DNA of 13,733 nucleotides. Origin: Candidatus Taylorbacteria bacterium RIFCSPLOWO2_01_FULL_50_130 (GTDB taxonomy: Bacteria; Patescibacteriota; Minisyncoccia; Phycocordibacterales; UBA10002). The DNA lies in the NCBI GenBank assembly GCA_001821155.1, contig MHSB01000013.1, forward strand, positions 1-13,733, given 5' to 3'. Below, in pieces: positions 1 through 6,399 of this stretch. The translations under genes and the position numbers were made by a program. How positions within the stretch are numbered: position 1 is the first letter of the stretch; each line of letters starts with the position of its first letter. The notes under the pieces are model-generated. The model worked only from the letters and a program-made list of their open reading frames with translations, had not been told where the DNA came from and ran no database searches.

Positions 1-917
1 CCTCCGCCGCTCCCTTGTGTCGGCGAAACAACCTGCGCGGCGATACGCGCGTATCCTTGCGCGCTGGAATAATTGGCTCCGAGTATTTCTTGAGGATTGA
101 CATCACTCCAGAGAACTCCTTTGTTTTTCTTGTATGCTGCTATCGTAAGATAGGTGTCGGGAAACCAGTATGTATTTACCGCAAGAGCGGCTTTCCACAT
201 TTCTTCTTCGCTTACTCCTTGCGACGCCATGAGCTCAAGGAGTCCCAGCATCGCAATTCCGTGGTTGCAATCAGGAAAATGCGTTGAGTTTCCGCAACAC
301 GGGCGGTATATTCCCTTTGACATCTTTTCAACAAGCGCCTGTTGTTCTAGCGTCAAGTCAAAAAACTTGTGGCGACTGTAATGCTCCATGGGACCCCCGA
401 CCGAGAGCGTCCAACCGGCGGTTGACGCGAAATTACCCGCGCCGCCGTACGCCGGATTTTTCATCTCGCCGGAATCCAAAATGGGATTTTTGCTCGCGAG
501 CCCGAGCGCCCAGAATACATTGAGAAGATATCCCGCGTTCCTAGGAGTAATATTAAGTCTTTCCGTGTTATTCTCGTACAACAGCTTTCTGTATTCGTCC
601 GTAAATTCCCCGCGCTCTTCATAAAGCGCCTGGAGCGCCTCCGCGTTAATCGCGCCGACGCTTCCGAGCCGAAGCCCGAGATTTCCCCACGATACCGGCA
701 ACAGGATGCCTTCAAGCGGGAGTACTTTTTCTTCCAGTTCGGACGGAGCTGCTTTTTCTGCTTGTGCCGGCACGCTCGCTTTTTGTTCGCTTGGGATTTG
801 CGGTCCCGTTTTGTAGAGCCATGCTCCGGCAAGAATGGCGGATGAAATGAGAATGCTCCCCGGCAGAAGATTCTTTACTTCTTTTGGTCTTTCTTTTTCT
901 TCGATATGTTCGCCCAT
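1..917 (-). CDS. Membrane-anchored unknown protein with Cys/His motif, 3' end beyond window
   Basis: The frame is open from an ATG at 917 through the left edge, giving 305 residues with no stop. The N-terminus is short and charged, followed by one hydrophobic segment (about residues 17-35) and a Pro/Ala/Glu-rich linker (about 40-65). The body is therefore probably extracytoplasmic and tethered. The notable site is C207, C208, N210, H213, C217 and H219 (PCCGNSTHFPDCNHG), preceded by H179 and H183. This arrangement suggests a metal or thiol site. I do not recognise a named family and assign no function. The gene begins 11 bp after the thioredoxin-like gene, so co-transcription is likely. No clear Shine-Dalgarno sequence precedes the ATG. 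The real frame is supported by its length and by continuity with neighbouring genes; the other frames here give only short ORFs. Confidence 0.8.
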   Translation of the reverse strand, partial: MGEHIEEKERPKEVKNLLPGSILISSAILAGAWLYKTGPQIPSEQKASVPAQAEKAAPSELEEKVLPLEGILLPVSWGNLGLRLGSVGAINAEALQALYEERGEFTDEYRKLLYENNTERLNITPRNAGYLLNVFWALGLASKNPILDSGEMKNPAYGGAGNFASTAGWTLSVGGPMEHYSRHKFFDLTLEQQALVEKMSKGIYRPCCGNSTHFPDCNHGIAMLGLLELMASQGVSEEEMWKAALAVNTYWFPDTYLTIAAYKKNKGVLWSDVNPQEILGANYSSAQGYARIAAQVVSPTQGSGG

Positions 918-928
918 ATTCGCAAAAA

Positions 929-1318
929 TTACTGACTAATGCGCGTACCATCAACGGCGCATCCGCTAATTTTCGAGAGACGCTCGATTCCCTGCTCGCC
1001 TTCAAGCCGCACCCCTTCCGGACCAATCCATGTCGGGTAACCGTCTACCTTCGCGGCAACGCATTGATTAGGTTCCTTCGTGCACTCCACATAGGTCACA
1101 TACCGAAACGAATCGCCAAACGCCGCCTTTTCATTCTGGCAATGCGGACACCAATATGCGCCGTACATCGTGAATCCTTTCTCGGTAAGACACCGCGCAA
1201 ACCCGTCGAGCGCGTTTGCATTTGGCACTCCATTACGCCCAAAGGAAGCTAGACCGATGACAACAGTGAGGATGATTGCAAGTCCTATAACAATGATTTT
1301 TCCCATATTCGTATTCAT
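929..1318 (-). CDS. Membrane-anchored thioredoxin-like protein with CPHC active site
   Basis: This is a 129-aa protein with an N-terminal hydrophobic anchor (about residues 7-26) and a thioredoxin-like domain. The redox motif C57-P-H-C60 sits in YWCPHCQNEK. A cis-proline loop of the GYPTW type follows at residues 93-97. Extra cysteines at 43, 79, 86 and 120 resemble the thioredoxin domain fused to bacterial vitamin-K epoxide reductase homologues, but no VKOR domain is present here. The predicted role is extracytoplasmic disulfide exchange. The ccdA gene two genes upstream is a plausible electron source. The start could be codon 1 or the ATG at codon 5; the region just upstream is a run of ATTCGT repeats with no clear ribosome-binding site. 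The fold is confident; the direction of the reaction (oxidase or reductase) is not. Confidence 0.85.
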   Translation of the reverse strand: MNTNMGKIIVIGLAIILTVVIGLASFGRNGVPNANALDGFARCLTEKGFTMYGAYWCPHCQNEKAAFGDSFRYVTYVECTKEPNQCVAAKVDGYPTWIGPEGVRLEGEQGIERLSKISGCAVDGTRISQ

Positions 1319-1347
1319 TCGTAGATTAGTATTATTCGTATATTCGT
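1307..1347. repeat. ATTCGT short direct-repeat cluster
   Basis: Four copies of ATTCGT start at 1307, 1317, 1334 and 1342. They fill the gap between two genes and run over the thioredoxin start region. A similar cluster occurs at 12445-12479. The role is unknown. Confidence 0.6.
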
Positions 1348-1351
1348 ATGT

Positions 1352-1861
1352 TTACCTTTCATCACAGCAATCCGCTAATTTCTCAACCAGCGTTTCAAGC
1401 GACCACCCTTTCCCCGCGGCTTGTTTCGCCGCTCCGGAAACTGAATGCGTTGAAACAAGTTTTGTCTTGAGCGCCCAGAATATCGCGTAGAGCCGGTACG
1501 CGTCGGCAAAGAACTGCTTTGCCTTTTCTTTTTCCCCCTCGGCATTGTAACGATTCCCCGTTTCTATGAGACGCATAGACGCCGAAAGAAGATGTTTTGT
1601 GGCGCACCATGTTTCGCCTTCATGCTTATCAATGAGCCCTTCCATGAGCCGTTTGCGCATGGAGCGCACCTCACTCGAGAAGTCGTAGTACGACCCATCT
1701 CCCGTTTTCGCTCCCGTGAAAAAGAAATGCTCCTCAAGTGAAATAAGGTTCATCACTGCAATGGAGAGGTCTTCGGCGGCAGAGAGGTCAACGCCGCCCG
1801 ACGTTTTGATTTTTTCCACTCTTTTCAGGAATTCATTGATTTTTTTCTTGTCAATATTCAT
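1352..1861 (-). CDS. Conserved-looking helical protein of unknown function
   Basis: This 169-aa soluble protein has no signal peptide and no membrane segment. It is rich in Lys, Glu, Ala and Leu and looks entirely alpha-helical. Visible landmarks are SLEEHFFFTG at about residues 41-50, GETWCATKH at 82-90 (C86), a Tyr/Phe-rich helix at about 121-130, and a C-terminal CC pair at 165-166. The general look recalls helical-bundle domains such as HEPN, but no catalytic RxxxxH motif is evident, so I do not call it one. It lies between ccdA and the thioredoxin-like gene, 33 bp from the latter. This suggests a role linked to the thiol cluster, but the function is unknown. Confidence 0.75.
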   Translation of the reverse strand: MNIDKKKINEFLKRVEKIKTSGGVDLSAAEDLSIAVMNLISLEEHFFFTGAKTGDGSYYDFSSEVRSMRKRLMEGLIDKHEGETWCATKHLLSASMRLIETGNRYNAEGEKEKAKQFFADAYRLYAIFWALKTKLVSTHSVSGAAKQAAGKGWSLETLVEKLADCCDER

Positions 1862-1879
1862 GGCGATTTATTCGCATGA

Positions 1880-1929
1880 GCGACATTCGCAGTGTCGCCA
1901 TGCCGCGCCACGTCCACGCGGCGCGGCAT
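1880..1929. other. Two adjacent intergenic hairpins
   Basis: A 6-bp stem (1880-1885 with 1893-1898) is followed by a perfect 10-bp GC-rich stem (1900-1909 with 1920-1929). Together they fill most of the gap just after the ccdA stop codon. No T-tract follows on the minus strand, so this may be an mRNA-stabilising structure or a weak terminator. Confidence 0.5.
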
Positions 1930-1930
1930 A

Positions 1931-2716
1931 TCATACAAAGAATAAGATGATAATCCCGAGCGCGACCATCGCGAGACCAAGCCAGATTTTCAGCTTTTTC
2001 GTTTCGTCTTTCCGCCACGCGTTCACTTTATCAAGAAGTTCCTTGTGCGAGGCAACGAGCAGAATGACGACAAGCGGAAGTATGAACAGGAGATTGTAGA
2101 AGATAAGATAGCCGAAACCAAAAAGATAGGTTTGACTGTCATGCAGAAGTCCGAGAACCATAAGATACGGGCCGCCTGTGCAGGGAAATTCACAGAGTGC
2201 GACGAGCACGCCAACAAGAAACACCGCTGGTAATGAGACACGCTCCAAAAGTTTGCCCATTTTTTGATGGGCACTTGCGGGAATTCCCGGAAGCCAGTTG
2301 ACGCGCGGGAAGAAATAACTCAAAAGCTGGAGAACGCCAAACGCGATGACAATGACCGCTCCGAGCCGCCCCATGAAGTGCGGCACGCCGAATATGTGAA
2401 GCGCCTGCAGCAACCCGAGGCCGATAAGCAGATATGCAAGGAATAATCCCCCGATGTAACTCGCCCCGAGTTTAAGCACCTCGTTTCGCGGCTTCCCCAA
2501 ACTGAAGAGAAATGCGATGGTGATGAGAAGCACCGAGAACGCGCACGGATTCACGCTATCCAGCAGAGCCGAGACCGCGACGAGCGGCAGGAGCCATGCG
2601 CCGCCTCCGCTCGCGCTCCAGACAAACGATGTCCCCCATGATGAATACTTGAGAAAGAATAGACTCCCTACCAGCGCGGCAACGATGCCGAGCAAAATGG
2701 ATAATTTTTTAGACAT
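1931..2716 (-). CDS. ccdA: CcdA/DsbD-type transmembrane thiol-electron transporter
   Basis: This polytopic membrane protein has about 261 residues. CcdA/DsbD-beta proteins move reducing equivalents from cytoplasmic thioredoxin across the membrane to extracytoplasmic thiol proteins. The two family-defining cysteine sites are visible: C58 in SVNPCAF, and C175 in CEFPCTGGPY together with C179. Six to seven hydrophobic segments follow a charged N-terminus. An extra hydrophobic segment at the N-terminus (about 5-23) precedes the usual first CcdA helix. I chose the ATG at 2716 over a TTG four codons earlier because a purine-rich AAAAGA lies just upstream of it. Neighbours are a DUF1573 protein upstream and a CPHC thioredoxin two genes downstream, a natural partner. 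The family call is confident; the exact substrate is unknown. Confidence 0.93.
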   Translation of the reverse strand: MSKKLSILLGIVAALVGSLFFLKYSSWGTSFVWSASGGGAWLLPLVAVSALLDSVNPCAFSVLLITIAFLFSLGKPRNEVLKLGASYIGGLFLAYLLIGLGLLQALHIFGVPHFMGRLGAVIVIAFGVLQLLSYFFPRVNWLPGIPASAHQKMGKLLERVSLPAVFLVGVLVALCEFPCTGGPYLMVLGLLHDSQTYLFGFGYLIFYNLLFILPLVVILLVASHKELLDKVNAWRKDETKKLKIWLGLAMVALGIIILFFV

Positions 2717-2737
2717 AATTCTTTTCAACTAAGCGAA

Positions 2738-2870
2738 GGTAGTTTTCTGAAAGTGCCTTGCGAGCGCGACTGGCGCGAGCACTCGCCCGAACAAGTTTTG
2801 CTTTGCAAAATTTGCGCGGGCGCGGAATTTTTCAGCAGAAAAATATCCGTGCACTTTAAGAAAAACTACC
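2738..2870. repeat. Composite inverted-repeat element A
   Basis: The outer arms 2738-2756 and 2851-2870 are inverted copies with one mismatch and one indel. The interior holds a GC-rich segment around GCGACTGGCGCGAG (about 2766-2779), a hairpin over 2792-2814, and an AT-rich hairpin whose loop contains CAGCAG (about 2826-2847). It fills the whole gap between the DUF1573 gene and ccdA. Its core resembles element B at 10827-10966. Confidence 0.7.
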
Positions 2871-2880
2871 AGAGCGACCT

Positions 2881-3387
2881 TTATGGGGTTACCAGCGCTG
2901 TAATGGTAATCACTTGCGTGCCGCCGTTTCCGTCTTCAACAAACACCGCGCGTTCAATCTTTCCAATTCCTGCCGGGCCGTGTGCCGCCGGGTCAAAGAC
3001 AACGTCCACGCCGCGATTTTCTTGCGGCGGCACAACTTCGTTAATGTCTGGCGCGGATCCACCGTGCCCCGGCATCCCAAACGGTCCCTTTTTACTGTTA
3101 TCCTGCCCAATGAGAAATGCCTCGGTGCACATGCAGGACGTTGAAATCCTTTTAATCGTAAGCGGCTGCTCTGTTTCATTTTTGAGCGAGAACATGCGGC
3201 TGACTTTCCCGTTCTTCATTCCGATGGCGCCGAAATCAAAGAACGTCTCCGGTGCGGCAAACGCGCTTATGGCGGCGGCCCCATTTTGAGCCGTTGAATC
3301 TGTCTTCTTTGAGATGGCGCTTCCCGCAAGGAACAGAATCGCGAAGAAACCGACAATTATGATACCTGCTTTAAATACTTTTTTCAT
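2881..3387 (-). CDS. DUF1573-family exported or anchored protein
   Basis: This is a 168-aa protein with an N-terminal hydrophobic segment (about residues 7-25) after MKK, consistent with a signal peptide or anchor. The rest is a predicted beta-sandwich typical of DUF1573. The family signature FDFG (residues 50-53) is followed by a strand pattern ending in TIKRISTSCMCTEA, where C85 and C87 form a CxC pair. A Gly/His-rich loop (GMPGHGG, about 104-110) and FDPAAHGPAG are also present. DUF1573 proteins have no firm biochemical role. The CxC pair and the adjacent ccdA suggest a thiol or metal partner outside the membrane; that is inference. The ATG at 3387 was preferred over an upstream in-frame start because translation from there begins directly with the signal-like segment. 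Confidence 0.85.
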   Translation of the reverse strand: MKKVFKAGIIIVGFFAILFLAGSAISKKTDSTAQNGAAAISAFAAPETFFDFGAIGMKNGKVSRMFSLKNETEQPLTIKRISTSCMCTEAFLIGQDNSKKGPFGMPGHGGSAPDINEVVPPQENRGVDVVFDPAAHGPAGIGKIERAVFVEDGNGGTQVITITALVTP

Positions 3388-3407
3388 AGAGAAAATGTTA
3401 GATAAGC

Positions 3408-3430
3408 AAAAAGCACTCTTTGAAAGAGCG
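3408..3430 (-). terminator. Small intrinsic terminator after the 132-aa gene
   Basis: On the minus strand a 7-bp stem with one G:U pair (3414-3430) has a 3-nt loop. It is followed by a run of five T (opposite A at 3408-3412). It lies between the 132-aa gene and the DUF1573 gene. Confidence 0.5.
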
Positions 3431-3434
3431 TTAC

Positions 3435-3480
3435 AAGCGGCACAAAGAACGCGTTTCGACGACGCGCAAAAAGGCCGCTT
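3435..3480. repeat. Nested hairpin overlapping a stop codon
   Basis: A perfect 7-bp outer stem, AAGCGGC (3435-3441) with GCCGCTT (3474-3480), encloses an inner ACGCGT/ACGCGC-type stem. It overlaps the stop codon of the 132-aa gene. It may protect the mRNA 3' end or assist the terminator just beyond it. Confidence 0.5.
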
Positions 3481-3877
3481 AAAAGGAGGTGGGGCTGTGC
3501 TCAAGTCTTACCAACGCAGGTCGAAGTTTCCGAAGCGCTAAATATCGCAAGATGATATGCTCGATTCTTCCGGCAAGCGTCTGCAGACCGTCCTGAAACA
3601 GAACGAGAGACATGGCGAAACCAACGCACAGGAGCGCGAACGAGAGAAGCACGGTGGCGCTGGAAAGTAGAAACGTTGAAAACACTTTAAAGGCGTCCGT
3701 GTGGAAGAGGGCTGACGCAACGGTATTCTCGGGAGGCGGGCAGGCCCCGTTTTGCGCGAGTGAGGCAAGGCAGGTATTTTGCGCGTGCGACATATCGGAC
3801 GATTCAAGCATGCCTACAAAACCAAAAATGGAGAGGGAGAAGAATCCTATGAGCAACACGCAGGCGAGAAATTTCAT
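3479..3877 (-). CDS. Small two-helix membrane protein of unknown function
   Basis: This 132-aa protein has a hydrophobic N-terminal segment (about residues 3-22) and a second membrane helix (about 66-94). A probable extracytoplasmic loop between them carries H31, C36, C46 and H59. The tail after the second helix is basic (LRYLALRKLRP), which fits a cytoplasmic side by the positive-inside rule. I do not recognise a named family. The Cys/His loop, and the position between the copper ATPase and the DUF1573/CcdA genes, suggest metal or thiol handling at the membrane, but this is only context. The stop codon is embedded in a hairpin. No clear Shine-Dalgarno site precedes the ATG. Confidence 0.7.
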   Translation of the reverse strand: MKFLACVLLIGFFSLSIFGFVGMLESSDMSHAQNTCLASLAQNGACPPPENTVASALFHTDAFKVFSTFLLSSATVLLSFALLCVGFAMSLVLFQDGLQTLAGRIEHIILRYLALRKLRPALVRLEHSPTSF

Positions 3878-3945
3878 GTGCGTATACTATCGCACATCGG
3901 CATAGGTTGCAAGCAGAGGTGGAGGTTATCACTGACCTGATGGCA

Positions 3946-4040
3946 AGAAAAAACCCCACTGTAAGAGGAAAGTGGGGCTCCCTTTGGGCTCTTGAACAGG
4001 AATCACAAGGAGCAGTTACCGCATTCAAACAGGAATGCGG
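3946..4040 (-). ncRNA. Candidate 3'UTR-derived small RNA, three hairpins
   Basis: The region after the copB stop folds on the minus strand into three consecutive hairpins. The first has an 8-bp stem (4019-4026 with 4033-4040). The second is a bulged 7-bp stem (3988-3994 with 4006-4013). The third is the terminator hairpin at 3954-3977 with its U-tract. The loops are pyrimidine-rich; TTCCTGTT lies in or across loops one and two, and TTCCTCTT in loop three. It may be a copB 3' untranslated structure or a processed small RNA. No known RNA family was recognised. Confidence 0.35.
3948..3977 (-). terminator. Strong intrinsic terminator of copB
   Basis: On the minus strand a perfect 7-bp CCCCACT/AGTGGGG stem with a 10-nt loop is followed directly by an uninterrupted run of seven or so T. 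It lies 124 bp after the copB stop codon. Confidence 0.9.
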
Positions 4041-4100
4041 CCGACACTCTCGCTTCCCGCCTAAATTTTATCACGAGATTTTCTTGCGTGAAAGATAGTC

Positions 4101-6344
4101 CTATATCGCTTGCCTTTTTAGAAGTACGGCGTTAAACGCGACAATGACCGTTGATACGGACATGAGAATGGCGGCAACAGCCGGTTCAAGAAAGATGCCA
4201 AGAGACGCGAGTGCTCCTGCCGCAAGCGGAATCGCGACAATGTTGTACCCTGCCGCCCACCAGAGATTTTGTATCATCTTGCGATAGGTAAGCCGAGAGA
4301 GCCGGATGATTTTTGCAATATCTCGCAGGTCGCTTTTTACGAGAATAATGCCCGCCGATTCTATGGCAACATTGGTTCCCGCTCCTATCGCAATGCCGAG
4401 ATCTGCCTGCGTGAGCGCAGGCGCGTCATTCACGCCGTCGCCCACCATTGCCACCTTTTGTCTGTTTGCTTGCAGTAGTTTTACCTTATCAGCTTTCTCA
4501 TGCGGAAGCACGCGCGCGAAGTATTCATCCAGTATGAGTTCCCGCGCGACCCATTCCCCAACTTCCTCCGAATCACCGGTAATCATGGCGACTTTTACCC
4601 CCATGTCCTTGAGGACGCGGATAGCGTCTTTAGATTCCGGTCGTATGACATCGGCAAGCGCGAGCGCGCCCGAGAAAACCTTGCCGAAGAGGACGAAGAT
4701 AATTGTCTTGCCCTCTTTCGCGAGCGTGGCGGCGCGCTCTTTGACCGACACCGGAACCGCGATTCCGTCATCTTTCAGAAGTTCATAGCTTCCAATCTTC
4801 ACAACCATGCCATCCATAAACGCCTTCGCGCCTTTGCCGGGAATTCGTTCAAACTTGCTTGCCGCTACCGGCCGCAGTTTTCTCTGTTTAGCTTCGCGCA
4901 CGATTGCGTGAGCAATCGGATGTTCGGAATAATATTCCACGGAAGCCGCGCGAGAAATAACTTCATCTGGTGTGCCTTCAACCGGCAAAACATCGGTAAC
5001 GCCGTATTCGCCTTTCGTAAGCGTGCCTGTTTTATCAAAGAGAACAACATCAATATGGCGCGCCGCCTCAAGCGCGAGCCGCTGTTTTACCAAGATGCCA
5101 TTCTGCGCGCCTTTTGTCGTTGAAATGGACGCGACGAGCGGAATCGCGAGTCCGAGCGCGTGTGGACACGCGACGACGAGCACCGAGACAAGGCGCGACA
5201 TTGCAAAAACGATGCCGGCGCCGAGAAAGAGCCATGTGCCAAGCGTAAGTGCGCCTGCAACAACTGCGATGGCGGTAAGGAGAAGCGCCGCGCGGTCCGC
5301 GAGCATTTGCAGACGAGACTTAGACGCTTGCGCTTCGGCAACGAGGCGTTTAATTCCGGAGAGAAATGTTGCTTCGCCTATCTTCCGAATTTCGATAACA
5401 AGCGAACCATCCCCATTGATGGCGCCCGCAATCACTTCGTCGTCTTCTTTTTTGGCAACCGGCTTTGATTCGCCGGTAAGAAGCGATTCGTTGAGTTCCG
5501 ACTGTCCTTCCGCGATTACCCCGTCCGCCGGCACTTTCGCTCCGGGTTTTACCAGAACTTTGTCGCCAACCCGAAGCTCCTCAAGCGACACGATTTCTGT
5601 TTCTCTTTCTGCACTCTTAAATCTTAAATCATAAATCTTAAATCTCTCTGCCGTATCCGGCAGGAGTTTTGATAATTCGCGCAGCGCACCTTGAGCGCCG
5701 CTGACCGCGCGCATCTCAATCCAGTGCCCAAGGAGCATGATGGTAACGAGCGAGGCAAGCTCCCAAAAAAGCGTCTCAATGCCTCCGCGAGCAACGACAA
5801 AAACGCTATACGCGTAGGCGGCAGAAATCGCGAGCGCGATAAGGGTCATCATACCGGGAAGCTGCGCGCGAAGCTCCCGGAATGCGCCGATGAGAAAGAC
5901 CCATCCGCCGTAGAAAAAGACGATTGAACCGAGAATCGGCGCAAGCCACTCCACTCCGGTAAAGGGCGGGAGCGCAATTCCCATCTTCTGCGCTACTTCT
6001 GAATACAGCACTATCGGAATAGTCAGTACGAGCGACATCCAAAACTTCCGCTTGAAAATATTGACGTTGTGTCCCTTGTGCTTATCAAAATGACCCGCAT
6101 GTTCTTCATGCGAACTTTTAACTTTCCCGCCTGCGCTGAGGCTTCGGCGGGCAGATAACTTTTCACCTTTAACTGGCAATAACGCCATTCCGCATTCGGG
6201 GCATAGCTCCGGTCTCTCGCTCCTGACTTCCGGATGCATCGGACAACTATATACGGTTTTATTTCCGCGTTCATCCGTTCCGCCGGCTGGCGGATGACTC
6301 GTGTCTGTCTGCGGTTTTACATTGCTGCAACAATCATGTGTCAT
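4101..6344 (-). CDS. copB: Copper-exporting P-type ATPase, CPH (CopB-like) class
   Basis: This 747-aa P1B-type ATPase couples ATP hydrolysis to export of copper, or possibly silver, across the membrane. Order of parts: short Cys-containing N-terminus (C5, C6); a heavy-metal-binding zinc-ribbon-like domain (residues 32-57, YSCPMHPE with C34, C48, C51, M36, M53); a His-rich stretch (79-92); membrane helices; the actuator motif TGES (290-293); the transmembrane metal site C393-P-H395; the phosphorylation site DKTGT with D437; then SEHP, MITGDS and GDGVNDAPAL. Helix 7 and 8 motifs (GYN, SVSTVIVAFNA) fit the class. CPH instead of CPC marks the P1B-3/CopB group. Three stretches look like repeat insertions: residues about 16-24, 64-75 and 235-248. 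Translation starts at an ATG that almost coincides with the predicted transcription start. A CsoR operator lies immediately upstream. Confidence 0.95.
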   Translation of the reverse strand: MTHDCCSNVKPQTDTSHPPAGGTDERGNKTVYSCPMHPEVRSERPELCPECGMALLPVKGEKLSARRSLSAGGKVKSSHEEHAGHFDKHKGHNVNIFKRKFWMSLVLTIPIVLYSEVAQKMGIALPPFTGVEWLAPILGSIVFFYGGWVFLIGAFRELRAQLPGMMTLIALAISAAYAYSVFVVARGGIETLFWELASLVTIMLLGHWIEMRAVSGAQGALRELSKLLPDTAERFKIYDLRFKSAERETEIVSLEELRVGDKVLVKPGAKVPADGVIAEGQSELNESLLTGESKPVAKKEDDEVIAGAINGDGSLVIEIRKIGEATFLSGIKRLVAEAQASKSRLQMLADRAALLLTAIAVVAGALTLGTWLFLGAGIVFAMSRLVSVLVVACPHALGLAIPLVASISTTKGAQNGILVKQRLALEAARHIDVVLFDKTGTLTKGEYGVTDVLPVEGTPDEVISRAASVEYYSEHPIAHAIVREAKQRKLRPVAASKFERIPGKGAKAFMDGMVVKIGSYELLKDDGIAVPVSVKERAATLAKEGKTIIFVLFGKVFSGALALADVIRPESKDAIRVLKDMGVKVAMITGDSEEVGEWVARELILDEYFARVLPHEKADKVKLLQANRQKVAMVGDGVNDAPALTQADLGIAIGAGTNVAIESAGIILVKSDLRDIAKIIRLSRLTYRKMIQNLWWAAGYNIVAIPLAAGALASLGIFLEPAVAAILMSVSTVIVAFNAVLLKRQAI
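5616..5643. repeat. Heptamer tandem repeat inside copB
   Basis: Four consecutive 7-bp units read CTTAAAT, CTTAAAT, CATAAAT, CTTAAAT on the plus strand. They encode part of residues 235-243, a hydrophilic patch inside the actuator domain where homologous P1B ATPases normally have only a short turn. Confidence 0.8.
6126..6151. repeat. In-frame palindromic repeat in copB linker
   Basis: A CCCGCC/GGCGGG stem (6126-6131 with 6146-6151) encodes residues about 64-74 between the metal-binding domain and the His-rich stretch. The flanks carry AACTTTTAACTTT-like AT-rich sequence. CTTTCCCGCCTGCGC at 6122-6136 is identical to 10397-10411 in msrA. Confidence 0.7.
6272..6296. repeat. In-frame palindrome near copB N-terminus
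   Basis: CATCCG and CGGATG flank an inner CCGCC/GGCGG stem (6280-6293). The segment encodes residues about 17-25 (HPPAGGTDE), just before the metal-binding domain. Confidence 0.55.
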
Positions 6345-6350
6345 ATGCGT

Positions 6351-6380
6351 ATGATACCCCTAGGGGGTATAGTGTGTCAA
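6351..6380 (-). promoter_or_regulatory. copB promoter with CsoR operator
   Basis: On the minus strand TTGACA (6375-6380) and TATCAT (6351-6356) are separated by 18 bp. The spacer and the -10 edge hold the near-palindrome ATACCCCTAGGGGGTAT (6354-6370), a classic CsoR-type operator (G/C-tract palindrome with A/T flanks). The start codon at 6344-6342 is only 6 nt beyond the -10 box, so the mRNA is probably leaderless. Copper binding to CsoR should release repression. Confidence 0.9.
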
Positions 6381-6399
6381 GAGATTGTATTCTCGACCT

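Noticed and set aside
461..1026. Two minus-strand ORFs with Arg/Ser-rich products
   Set aside because: They are out-of-frame readings of the 917-to-edge gene and the thioredoxin gene, whose frames give plausible proteins.
1307..1347. CRISPR-like array
   Set aside because: Units are only 6 bp with irregular 2-11 bp gaps, and no cas genes are present.
2753..3289. Plus-strand 178-codon ORF over element A and the DUF1573 gene
   Set aside because: It starts in an intergenic repeat and is antisense to a well-supported gene; no domain is visible.
4306..5634. Long plus-strand ORFs of 160-220 codons opposite copB
   Set aside because: They lie antisense to a full-length P-type ATPase with all motifs intact, and their translations are low-complexity with no recognisable domain. 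They are shadows of the codon bias of the real gene.
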